Assembly: GCA_965248495.1 (NCBI GenBank)
Contig: CBDFJL010000003.1
Location: 1,488,001 to 1,552,000 of the forward strand
DNA length: 64,000 nucleotides
Source of the DNA: CAUYXS01 sp965248495
Lineage (GTDB): Bacteria > Chloroflexota > Dehalococcoidia > Lucifugimonadales > Australimonadaceae
Reading direction: 5' to 3'
The stretch's first letter is position 1; each line of letters begins with the position of its first letter. Shown here in pieces: positions 1 through 8,223 of the stretch. The position numbers and the translations under genes were made by a program. The notes beneath the pieces were generated by a model. It saw only the letters and a list, made by a program, of their open reading frames with translations, was not told the origin of the DNA and did no database searches.

Positions 1-2
1 CC

Positions 3-1268
3 ATGGAGCGCTCAGCCCTGCTGGACGAGGTCAAAAACTCGGGGCTGCGCGGTAGGGGCGGCGCCGCCTTCTCCACCGGCACCAAGTGGGGTTTCCTGGC
101 TGGGAGCCCCTCGCCCATCAAGTACATCCTGTGCAACGCCGAGGAGGGCGATCCGGGCGCCTTCAACGACAAGACGATTTTGGAGACCGACCCGCTGACG
201 CTGGTGGAAGGTTGCATCATCGCCGGCTACGCCACCGGGGCCAGCAACGGGGTGGTGTTCATCCGCCACGGGCACGATGCCCCCATCGATCGGACTCGCG
301 AGGCCATCGAGCATTGCTACGCCGACGGCCTGCTGGGCCAGGGCATCCTTGGGACCGACTTCTCCTTCGACATGGAGGTCTCGCTGGTCGGCGAGTCATA
401 CGTCGCGGGTGAGGAGACGGCGCTCATGGAGGCGGTCGAGGGCAAACGCTCGATGCCGCGTTTCCGGCCGCCGTTCCCAGCCGCCCATGGCGTCTGGGGC
501 TACCCGTCCAACATCAACAACATCAAGACTCTCGCCTACGTGCCGGAGATCGTTCGTAACGGGGCGGAGTGGTTCACCGCGGTCGGCACCGAGAAGAGCT
601 CCGGCACGGCCATCGCGTGCCTGTCGGGGCACGTGAAGTACCAAGGCCTGGTCGAGGTGCCGTTCGGACTGACCATCCGCCAGCTGGTCGAGGAGCTGGG
701 CGGTGGCGAACCGAACGGCAAGAGCGTGAAGTTCCTCCAGACTGGCGGGCCGCTGGGCGGACTGCTGCCGGGCGACCAGCTGGACATGGTGCTGGACTTC
801 GACCTCATGTCGGCGGCGGGCGCGATGTTCGGCTCGGGCGGGCTCATCGTCTGCAACGAAGACACCTCGGCCGTCGACCTCACGCGTGTGCTGGTGGCGT
901 TCGACCAGATGGAGTCGTGCGGGAAGTGCTTCCCGTGCAGGCTGGGCACCAGCCACCTGCTCGAGATCATGGACCGCGCCTGCGACGGCGCGTCGCGGCC
1001 GGACGACCTGGCGCTGATGGAGCGCGTCGGGCAGAACATGCGCGTTGGCTCGCTGTGCGGCCATGGTCAGCTTGGCTTCAACCCCGTGTCGTCGGCCCTC
1101 AAGGCTTTCGGGGTCGAGTTCGAGGCGCAGATGGCGGGCCGGGGCACGCTGGCCATCGGCCCCTTCGTTGGCCCCACCCACACACGCCGCGGCGCGCAGA
1201 CGGCCGGCGAGACGCCCACCGCGACGGTGAGGGAAGGCTTCGTCTACAGCGTGGAGCCGGTGGCGTGA
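3..1268 (+). CDS. NuoF-like NADH dehydrogenase / NAD-dependent formate dehydrogenase beta subunit (5' partial)
   Basis: This is the FMN- and [4Fe-4S]-binding subunit that takes electrons from or gives them to NAD(H) in complex I-like dehydrogenases. The glycine-rich nucleotide/FMN segment SGLRGRGGAAFSTGTKW lies near the start of the visible protein. The cluster motif SCGKCFPCRLG is near residue 305, with the fourth Cys in SLCGHGQ near residue 350. An ATG lies at base 3, but family members carry at least 50 more N-terminal residues before this motif, so the gene very probably begins upstream of the window. About 45 C-terminal residues after the iron-sulfur domain are not recognised. The stop is 13 nt before the NuoG-like gene, which implies one operon. 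The natural electron acceptor is inferred only from context. Confidence 0.9.
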   Translation: MERSALLDEVKNSGLRGRGGAAFSTGTKWGFLAGSPSPIKYILCNAEEGDPGAFNDKTILETDPLTLVEGCIIAGYATGASNGVVFIRHGHDAPIDRTREAIEHCYADGLLGQGILGTDFSFDMEVSLVGESYVAGEETALMEAVEGKRSMPRFRPPFPAAHGVWGYPSNINNIKTLAYVPEIVRNGAEWFTAVGTEKSSGTAIACLSGHVKYQGLVEVPFGLTIRQLVEELGGGEPNGKSVKFLQTGGPLGGLLPGDQLDMVLDFDLMSAAGAMFGSGGLIVCNEDTSAVDLTRVLVAFDQMESCGKCFPCRLGTSHLLEIMDRACDGASRPDDLALMERVGQNMRVGSLCGHGQLGFNPVSSALKAFGVEFEAQMAGRGTLAIGPFVGPTHTRRGAQTAGETPTATVREGFVYSVEPVA

Positions 1269-1281
1269 GGATGAGGACACC

Positions 1282-4125
1282 GTGACCACCACCGAACAGC
1301 AGACCGTCACCATCAGCATCGACGGGCAGGAGGTGCGGACCGAGCCCGGCACCATGCTGGTCCAGGCGGCGAACGACGCCGGCCTCTACATTCCGTACCT
1401 GTGCTACCACCCCGGCATGAAGCCGTACGGCGCCTGCCGCATGTGCGTCGTCGAGGTGGAAGGGATGCCGGGAACTCCCGCGGCCTGCACGCTACCGGTA
1501 CGCGACGGGATGGTCGTGAACACGATCAGCGAGCAGGCAGTCGGCGTGCGCAACACCATCCTCGACCTGCTGCTGTCCGAGCACCCGCACGGCTGTCTGA
1601 CCTGCCACCGGATCGACCTGTGCGGACCGCAGGACATCTGCCTGCGCCACGTCGACGTCACCGACCGTTGCGTCACCTGCCCGAAGAACGAGCGCTGCGA
1701 GCTGAAGGACACGACGCGCTTCCATCCGCAGCCGCTGGTGTCGCCGCTCACCTACCAGTACCGCGAGTTGCAGATCGAGACCAAGGACCCGTTCTACGAC
1801 CGCGACTACAATCTGTGCATCGTGTGCGCGCGGTGCGTGCGCGCGTGCGAAGAGGTCCGCGGCGACTCCGTGCTCACGCTGACCGAGCGCGCCGGCCAGG
1901 TGTTGGTCGGCACCTCCATGGGCGAGTCGTTGCTCGAGTCGGGCTGCGAGTTCTGCGGCCTCTGCATCGATGTCTGCCCGGTGGGCGCGCTCGTGGAGAC
2001 CGACCACAAGTGGGACCGCGCGCAGCAGTACGAGCAGACAGTGTGCGCCGAGTGCCCCGTCGGCTGCCAGATCACCTATGAGACCAACCGTTTCGACAAG
2101 GTCATCCGTGCAGTCGCGGAGCTGAATGGCCCCGCGAATCTGGGCAACGCCTGCTTCAAGGGCAAGTTTGGCTTCGAGTATGTCAACGATCGCCAGCGCC
2201 TCAAGGAGCCGCTCGTGCGGCGCGACGGCGCCTTGGAGCCCGCGAGCTGGGATGAGGCCGTCGCCGCGGCCACCGCCGGTCTGTCGGCGCACGCGGGCGC
2301 GGAGTTCGCGCTGGTGGCGTCGCCGCGCAACACCAACGAAGAGCTCTACCTGGCCCAGAAGTTTGCCCGTCTGGCCATGGGCTCCAACAACTTGGACGTG
2401 GCGTCGTACGACCGACCGGGCATCATGGAAGGCCTGCACGACGTCTTTGGCTACTACTCTGGCACCGCGAACATTCAAGACACCGGTCGCTCGGCGTGCG
2501 TCCTCGTCGTGAGCGCGAACGTCACCGAGGAGCAGAACGTGCTGGCCGTGCCCATCAAGCAGGCAGTGCGGGCGGGCACGCAGAAGCTGATCGTCATCGA
2601 CACGCGCGAGACCGAGCTCACCCGCTTCGCCCACGTGTGGCTGCGCCCATACCCCGGCACCGATCTGGCGCTGGTCGGCGGGATGCTGAAGGTGGTCGTC
2701 GACGAGGGCCTGGCCGACCGCGACTACGTCGCCGAGCGCTGCGAGGGATATGACGAGATGGCCGCGTCGCTGGCGCGGTTCACGCTCGATGCGGTCGAGC
2801 GCGAGACGGGCGTCTCCGCCGCCCGCATCCAAGAGGCGGCACGCCTGTACGCCGAGGCCGCGACGGCCACGACCATCTACGCGCTGGACAACACCGTGGG
2901 CGGCACCCGCCGCATCACGACGCACCTCATCGCCGACCTGGCGCTGGTGACCGGCAACGTCGGCCGGCCCAGCACGGGCGTCCTGCCCCTGCGACACGGC
3001 GCCAATGACCAGGGACAGCTGGACATGGGCGTCGAAGCCCGCATGCTCCCAGGGCAGCGACACGTGTCCAACGAAGCCGACCGCGCCGCGCTCGCCGAGC
3101 TCTGGGGCGCGCCGGTGCCCGAGGCCCCCGGTCTGCGTGTGCGGGAGACGTTCGCGGCGGCGAGGGATGGCAAGGTCAAGGCCATGCTCGTCCTCGGCGA
3201 CCACGTCCACTACGGGGACGGGACGTTGGGCGACACCCAGGCGGCCTTCGAGCGCCTGGAATTCCTGGTCGTCAGCGACGCCTTCCTGTCGCCATCGGCC
3301 CAACAGGCCGACGTTGTCTTCCCCGCCACGACCTTCGCGGAGAAGCATGGCACCTTCACGAACATGGAGCGCAGGGTGCAGCCGCTGCGGCAGGTCGTGG
3401 CCAAGAACGTTGGCCAGGCGAAGTCCGACCTTGAGCTGGTGAGCGCGCTGGCTGCCGGCATGGGCGTCGCCGGGTTCGACCACGCAGGCCCCGAGGCGGT
3501 GCTCGACGAAATCGCCCGCACCGTGCCGCAGTACGCGGGCATCTCCTACCAGCGGCTGCTGGACGAGGCCGAGCAGACGCTTAAGCCCAGCGGCGACAAC
3601 CCGCTGCCGACGCAGGTCCAGTACTCCAACCGTGTCGCAATGGGACTCCAGTGGCCCTGCGCCGCCCCCCAAGACCCCGGCACGAAGCACCTGTACGCCG
3701 ATGGTTTCCCCCAGGGCCGCGCGCGCCTCGCGCAGGGAGAATGGCGGGAGCGTCCTCGGCATGATGACGAGAAGTTCCCGCTGGTGCTGGCACACGGCCG
3801 GGTGCTGGCGCAGGGCGAGCGCCCGATCAAGATCGATAGCGATGGCGAGCTGAACCGGATCGAACGCACCGAGCTTCTGGTCGTTCATCCGGCGGACGCC
3901 GCCAGGCTGGGACTGTCCGACGCACAGCCCGTGCGTGCGGTCACGCCGCGAGGGGGCATCCTCACCGGCGTGGTGTCGATCGCGGAGGGTGCGCTTCCCG
4001 GCGTGGTATCGGCGACGACGCTCTTTGGCGAGCTCGCGCTGGCCCTCGACGCCTCGGAGCACCCCGACCCCATGAACCACGTGCCGCGGCTCGAGGTCGC
4101 TCCCGTCCGGCTCGAGCTGCTGTAG
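1282..4125 (+). CDS. NuoG/FdhA-like molybdopterin oxidoreductase alpha subunit lacking the FDH catalytic Cys/Sec
   Basis: The 947-aa protein has the domain order of cytosolic NAD-linked formate dehydrogenase alpha subunits. It has an N-terminal [2Fe-2S] domain (YLCYHPGMKPYGACRMC), a His-Cys3 cluster region (HPHGCLTCH), two ferredoxin-type clusters (CIVCARCVRAC and CEFCGLCIDVCP), the molybdopterin-proximal cluster CAECPVGC, and then the molybdopterin domains. It starts with GTG 13 nt after the NuoF-like gene. Where formate dehydrogenases have a Cys or Sec followed by His (E. coli FdhF Sec140-His141), this protein reads NNLDVASYDRPG around residues 370-380, with no Cys, Sec or His. The downstream Arg-containing motif is retained as PLRHGANDQG. 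The fold assignment is secure; formate as substrate is doubtful. See the finding. Confidence 0.85.
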   Translation: MTTTEQQTVTISIDGQEVRTEPGTMLVQAANDAGLYIPYLCYHPGMKPYGACRMCVVEVEGMPGTPAACTLPVRDGMVVNTISEQAVGVRNTILDLLLSEHPHGCLTCHRIDLCGPQDICLRHVDVTDRCVTCPKNERCELKDTTRFHPQPLVSPLTYQYRELQIETKDPFYDRDYNLCIVCARCVRACEEVRGDSVLTLTERAGQVLVGTSMGESLLESGCEFCGLCIDVCPVGALVETDHKWDRAQQYEQTVCAECPVGCQITYETNRFDKVIRAVAELNGPANLGNACFKGKFGFEYVNDRQRLKEPLVRRDGALEPASWDEAVAAATAGLSAHAGAEFALVASPRNTNEELYLAQKFARLAMGSNNLDVASYDRPGIMEGLHDVFGYYSGTANIQDTGRSACVLVVSANVTEEQNVLAVPIKQAVRAGTQKLIVIDTRETELTRFAHVWLRPYPGTDLALVGGMLKVVVDEGLADRDYVAERCEGYDEMAASLARFTLDAVERETGVSAARIQEAARLYAEAATATTIYALDNTVGGTRRITTHLIADLALVTGNVGRPSTGVLPLRHGANDQGQLDMGVEARMLPGQRHVSNEADRAALAELWGAPVPEAPGLRVRETFAAARDGKVKAMLVLGDHVHYGDGTLGDTQAAFERLEFLVVSDAFLSPSAQQADVVFPATTFAEKHGTFTNMERRVQPLRQVVAKNVGQAKSDLELVSALAAGMGVAGFDHAGPEAVLDEIARTVPQYAGISYQRLLDEAEQTLKPSGDNPLPTQVQYSNRVAMGLQWPCAAPQDPGTKHLYADGFPQGRARLAQGEWRERPRHDDEKFPLVLAHGRVLAQGERPIKIDSDGELNRIERTELLVVHPADAARLGLSDAQPVRAVTPRGGILTGVVSIAEGALPGVVSATTLFGELALALDASEHPDPMNHVPRLEVAPVRLELL

Positions 4126-4150
4126 ACGCTAACCGAGGAGGCGCACGCCG

Positions 4151-4921
4151 TTGACATCGAATACGGCACTGACCGGCCACACCGACCCGAAGCTCCTGGC
4201 CCTACCCACGGCCAAGATCGTCAGGCGTCAGGACTACACCGACGACCTGTTCAAGATCTGGCTGGAGCCGTCCGTGCCGTTCAGCTTCAAGGCCGGCCAG
4301 TACATCACCATCGGCTGCCGTGATATCGAGCGTCCCTACTCGATCGCCTCGGCGCCGGACGAAGAGCACCTTGAGCTCTTCATCGAGTTCGTCCACCCGG
4401 AGAATGGAGGCAAGCTGACGCCGCTACTCTATGCGCAGCACGTGGGAGACGTGGTCTCCATGCGCCCCCGGCCCAAGGGCATTTTCCTCTTCAATGAAAA
4501 CTACACAGACCACGTGTTGGTGGGGACCGTCACCGGCGTGGCGCCGTTCGTCAGCTTCATCCGGCAGTTCCTCCTCGACGGACGCTCCGGCCACCGCTTC
4601 TTCGTCATGGAGGGGGCGAGCCACCAGAACGAGTTCGTCTACGACGAGGAGTTCATCGAGCTGTCGGAGCAGCACGACTTCATCACCTTCCTGCCGACAG
4701 TGAGCAGGCCCCAGGCCGAGCGCAACCAGGGCTGGGCCGGCCCCATCGGACGCGTGAACAGCCTCGTCGAGGAGTACACGGAGCGCTGGGGCCTGTCCAT
4801 GGACAAGACTCTTATCTACCTGTGTGGCAACCCCGGGATGATCGAAGACGTCAAAGAGCGCATGGGTCCGAAGGGGTGGAAGTACGAAGAGGAGCGCTTC
4901 TGGAAGGAAGAGGACGAATAG
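4151..4921 (+). CDS. Ferredoxin-NAD(P)+ reductase-like FAD/NAD-binding protein
   Basis: The 256-aa flavoprotein belongs to the ferredoxin-NADP reductase superfamily. It has the FAD-binding barrel with the signature RPYSIASAP near residue 58, followed by a nucleotide-binding domain with GTVTGVAPFVSFIRQ and the C-terminal YLCGNPGMIEDVK segment typical of these reductases. There is no ferredoxin domain of its own. Translation starts at TTG, supported by a GAGGAG ribosome site about 10 nt upstream. The gene follows the NuoG-like gene by 25 nt, so it is probably cotranscribed and may link the NuoFG-like unit to ferredoxin or NADP(H). That coupling is inference from the gene order. Confidence 0.85.
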   Translation: MTSNTALTGHTDPKLLALPTAKIVRRQDYTDDLFKIWLEPSVPFSFKAGQYITIGCRDIERPYSIASAPDEEHLELFIEFVHPENGGKLTPLLYAQHVGDVVSMRPRPKGIFLFNENYTDHVLVGTVTGVAPFVSFIRQFLLDGRSGHRFFVMEGASHQNEFVYDEEFIELSEQHDFITFLPTVSRPQAERNQGWAGPIGRVNSLVEEYTERWGLSMDKTLIYLCGNPGMIEDVKERMGPKGWKYEEERFWKEEDE

Positions 4922-5009
4922 CCCGGCGACACCCTTCGTCGCCGAGCCGAGAACCGCCCGTTATCGCGGTCGCGGGCTAGCTGCCTTCCTGGGCCTCAAA
5001 CGTCTCCGG
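4922..5009. terminator. Hairpin between convergent genes
   Basis: CGGCGAC at 4924-4930 pairs with GTCGCCG at 4938-4944, in the gap between two convergent genes. There is no clear T-run, so termination activity is uncertain. Confidence 0.3.
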
Positions 5010-6302
5010 CTAAGCTCCGACCCCGCTGTTGGTGGCCCCGGCTCGGACGCGGGGAGCCGGGATGAACAGCAATATGACGATGGCGAGTGCCGTGACGGCG
5101 TTCCAGGCCCAGAAGACTGTGACGTAGCTGCCCTGGATGTCGTACATGATGCCCGATATCAATGCCCCGATCCCCAGCGAGATAACGATGATGGGCGTCA
5201 CGATGCCCATCACGGTGCCCGCGGACGCACGGCCGAAGTAGTTGGCGAAGATGACGCGCATGATCATATCGACGCCGCCTGATCCCACCCCCACGGCTAT
5301 GCCGACGGGCACCGCCATGAAGTCGGAATCGGCGAAGATGACCAGCACTCCCCTCACAAGAACGGCCAACGCCGCCACGCCATAGGCCGCACGAGCCCCC
5401 GCAGCATCCACGAGCCGCCCCAGCCCGATGCTCGCCGGTATCATGGTCACGCCGGCAATGCTGAACGTTATCGCCGCGAAGGCCGGGGACATCCCCTGCT
5501 CCGTCATGTGCGCGATCATGTGGATGCCGGCCCCGTTTCGCGACATCTCGACGAGAGCTAGCGAGGCCACGAGCATCCAGAGCGTTCGTGTCCTGGCGGC
5601 CTGTCCCGCCGTCCACTGCACCTCGGCTGCACCCGCGGCTCGACCCGAGCCGGCCGCGCTGTCGCCGACTGCGTCCCCGTCCATGGCTTGGCCCACGTCC
5701 TCCGGCCGTTTCCGAGAGAGGAGGACGCCGCCAGGCAAGGCGACGACAAGCATGAGGAAGCCCAGCACGTACCACGCCGCGCGCCAGCCAGACCCGTCCA
5801 GCACCCGCTCAGCCAGCACGGGGATGACGACGAAGCCCAGGGCGAGCATCACCGTCACGAACCCCATGGCGGTCCCGCGCTTGCGGACGAACCACTGCGC
5901 CATCGCTGACGTGATGCCGACGCGGTTGACGCCGGCGAGCATGGCGTACCCGATGCCAAACAGGAGGTAGAACGCCCAGAGCTTGGAGACCATGCCCAAG
6001 CCGATGAGGCATAGGCCCATGAGTACCGTGGCCCCGTTCAGCACGAGCCACGCTCCGTACCGATCGGCCAGCCTGCCTGCCAGCGGCGCGGCGACGATAA
6101 CCAGCACGCTGCCGAGGAGGACGGCCCCGCCCAGCGAGGACCTGGACCATCCGAATTCCTGCTGCATCGGCGGGTAGAGCAGGCCGATGATGGGGGGCCG
6201 GAAGGCAAGCGTCGGGAAGATGGCCAACCCGACCACTGCGGTGATGATCCAACCGTAGTAGAACGGGATGCGCCGGGCTATGGCATGGGGCAAAGACTGC
6301 AT
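5010..6302 (-). CDS. MFS transporter, OFA/MCT-like
   Basis: This is a 12-helix major facilitator of about 430 aa from the chosen start, ATG at 6302, giving MQSLPHAIARRIPFYYGW. The frame stays open 47 codons further upstream, but that part is Arg/Pro-rich and unlike a transporter. The FYYGWIIT opening and the loop GRLADRYG between helices 2 and 3 are typical of the oxalate/formate antiporter and monocarboxylate groups. A second half follows a polar central linker around residues 205-230. The neighbouring FDH-like operon is convergent, so a role in exporting or importing a small carboxylate is possible but unproven. Confidence 0.8.
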   Translation of the reverse strand: MQSLPHAIARRIPFYYGWIITAVVGLAIFPTLAFRPPIIGLLYPPMQQEFGWSRSSLGGAVLLGSVLVIVAAPLAGRLADRYGAWLVLNGATVLMGLCLIGLGMVSKLWAFYLLFGIGYAMLAGVNRVGITSAMAQWFVRKRGTAMGFVTVMLALGFVVIPVLAERVLDGSGWRAAWYVLGFLMLVVALPGGVLLSRKRPEDVGQAMDGDAVGDSAAGSGRAAGAAEVQWTAGQAARTRTLWMLVASLALVEMSRNGAGIHMIAHMTEQGMSPAFAAITFSIAGVTMIPASIGLGRLVDAAGARAAYGVAALAVLVRGVLVIFADSDFMAVPVGIAVGVGSGGVDMIMRVIFANYFGRASAGTVMGIVTPIIVISLGIGALISGIMYDIQGSYVTVFWAWNAVTALAIVILLFIPAPRVRAGATNSGVGA

Positions 6303-6469
6303 GCGGCGGCAGTCTATCTGGTTCGCCGTACGTTTCTTGCGCTCAGACCGCCCGCGACGGCTGGCAGAACGCAGAGCCTCCCCAGGTTCTGTGGGGGGTG
6401 CCGAGGCCCGCGGCCGAAAGCCGCTCAACCTCGCGCGTGGCATCCATCGGCGCGAACGCCCCGTAGCCC

Positions 6470-6475
6470 TACAAT
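6470..6475 (+). promoter_or_regulatory. -10 box TACAAT of the DHA2 exporter gene
   Basis: TACAAT lies 12 nt before the ATG at 6488, giving a predicted leader of only about 5 nt. No Shine-Dalgarno sequence is present. Confidence 0.45.
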
Positions 6476-6487
6476 ACGCGGACGCTC

Positions 6488-8170
6488 ATGGCTGACGCTT
6501 CCGAACAGCGCCCCGAGGCCGTCCCCGCGCGCGATGTCGACGCGCCTCTCTTCGCCTCCTACCCGCTACGCACGAAGATGAAGGCGCTGGCCGGTGTCCT
6601 CATCGGCTTGCTGATGGCGGCGCTGGACCAGACGATCGTGGCCACGGCGCTACCCCGCGTGGTCGCCGACCTGGGCGGCTTCGACCGCTTCGCCTGGGTC
6701 TTCACCGCCTACATGCTCGCGTCGACCGCCCTCATCCCCATCATGGGGAAACTGTCCGACATGTATGGGCGCAAGTGGGTGTACGTCGGGGGGTTGGTCA
6801 TCTTCATGGCCGGCTCGGTGCTCTCGGGGACCTCGCAGACCATGGACCAGCTCATCATCTTCCGCGGGGTCCAGGGCGTGGGCGCGGCCGCGCTGATGGG
6901 TAACGCTTTTACCATTCTGGCCGACCTCTTCGTGCCCGCCGAGCGCGGCAAGTGGCAGGGCCTCTTTGGCGGCGTCTTCGCCATCGCCAGCGTCATCGGC
7001 CCTGTCACCGGCGGCTACCTGACCGACAATCTGGACTGGCGTTGGATCTTCTACATCAACCTTCCCATCGGGGCCATCGCCATCGCCGTGCTGTTGTCGA
7101 ACATGCCGTCGGCAAAGTACTCGGGGCCGCGCGGCTCGATCGACTTTGGGGGCGCCGCGGCCCTCGTCGCCGCCGTTGTGCCGCTGTTGCTTGCGCTGAC
7201 GTGGGCCGGCGACCTCTACGCTTGGGGCTCGGTGCAGATCATCGGCATGCTCGCCTGGTCCGCCCTGATGGTCCCGACGTTCCTGCTCATCGAGCGCTCG
7301 GCGGCGGAGCCAATCATCCCGCTGTGGGTGTTCCGCAACCCCGTCTACAGCGTGTCGATCTTGGCAATCTTCATGACCGGCCTCGGCATGTTCGGCGCCA
7401 TCGTCTTCATCCCGCTGTTCGTCCAGGGAGTCGTGGGCACGTCCGCGACCAGCTCGGGCGCCGTCATCATCCCCATGTCGTTGTCCATCGTCGTGAGCTC
7501 CACGATCGCCGGGCAGCTCATCTCCCGCACGGGGCATTACAAGATGTTCGGGTCTGGCGGGCTGGCCATCATGGCCTTCGGCCTCTACCTGTTGTCGCAG
7601 GTGGACGAGAGCACGACGACGACGACGATCGTTCGGAACCTGGTGGTCGTTGGGTCCGGGTTGGGGACGACCTTCCCCGTCTACGTGATCGCCGTACAGA
7701 ACGCCTTCGAGCAGCGCGTCATGGGCATCGTCACGTCCACGACCCAGTTCTTCCGCCAGATCGGCGGCACCATCGGCGTGGCCATCATGGGCTCGCTGGT
7801 CGCCGTCGGCGTGCAGCGCGGCGTCCGAGCCGGCTTCGACGGCGGGTCCGAGGCACCGTTGCCGGAGGGAGTCCGCGAAGCGTTGGAAGACCCGGAGCTG
7901 CTCATCGACGTGGCTGGGCGGGCCAGCGTTGCCGATGAGTTGGCGGGCGTCGCCGGTGGGGCCGACGCCTTCACTCGCGCTGTCGAGCTGCTCCGCGTGT
8001 CGCTGGCTGATGCCATCGGTGACATGTTCCTGCTCAGCCTCGCCTTCGTCTCCATCGCGTTCGCGGCGTCGCTATTCGTCCGGGAGCTGCCGCTGAAGGG
8101 AATGGTGCGGCGGAGGCGTGGGCAGGCTCCGGCGTCGACCGCCGAGCCGGCCCAGAAGTCCACTGGCTGA
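6488..8170 (+). CDS. DHA2-family (EmrB/QacA-like) MFS exporter
   Basis: The 560-aa protein has the 14-helix pattern of drug:H+ antiporter family 2. Its N-terminal helix carries the family hallmark LDQTIVATALPRVVADLGG, followed by the GKLSDMYGRKWV loop and motif C-like GPVTGGYLTDNLDWRWIFYINLP. A long loop before the last helix holds a soluble insert around residues 445-500. Family members export lipophilic drugs or metabolites; the substrate here cannot be read from the sequence. It is divergent from the OFA-like transporter, with 185 bp between the two starts. Confidence 0.88.
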   Translation: MADASEQRPEAVPARDVDAPLFASYPLRTKMKALAGVLIGLLMAALDQTIVATALPRVVADLGGFDRFAWVFTAYMLASTALIPIMGKLSDMYGRKWVYVGGLVIFMAGSVLSGTSQTMDQLIIFRGVQGVGAAALMGNAFTILADLFVPAERGKWQGLFGGVFAIASVIGPVTGGYLTDNLDWRWIFYINLPIGAIAIAVLLSNMPSAKYSGPRGSIDFGGAAALVAAVVPLLLALTWAGDLYAWGSVQIIGMLAWSALMVPTFLLIERSAAEPIIPLWVFRNPVYSVSILAIFMTGLGMFGAIVFIPLFVQGVVGTSATSSGAVIIPMSLSIVVSSTIAGQLISRTGHYKMFGSGGLAIMAFGLYLLSQVDESTTTTTIVRNLVVVGSGLGTTFPVYVIAVQNAFEQRVMGIVTSTTQFFRQIGGTIGVAIMGSLVAVGVQRGVRAGFDGGSEAPLPEGVREALEDPELLIDVAGRASVADELAGVAGGADAFTRAVELLRVSLADAIGDMFLLSLAFVSIAFAASLFVRELPLKGMVRRRRGQAPASTAEPAQKSTG

Positions 8171-8211
8171 CAATATGCCGCCCGCTGGTTCCTGAGTGCC
8201 TCGCGCTTCGC

Positions 8212-8217
8212 TAGAAT
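8212..8217 (+). promoter_or_regulatory. -10 box TAGAAT of mutS (leaderless)
   Basis: TAGAAT ends 6 nt before the GTG start of mutS, so transcription should begin at or next to the start codon. No ribosome-binding site is visible. Confidence 0.55.
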
Positions 8218-8223
8218 CGCGGG

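Noticed and set aside
1492..4080. 862-codon open frame on the minus strand
   Set aside because: It is antisense to the clear NuoG-like gene; its sequence is Arg/His/Gly/Ala-rich with no domain, a GC-rich shadow frame.
1282..4125. Selenocysteine in the formate dehydrogenase-like subunit
   Set aside because: There is no in-frame TGA; the catalytic position is simply another residue.
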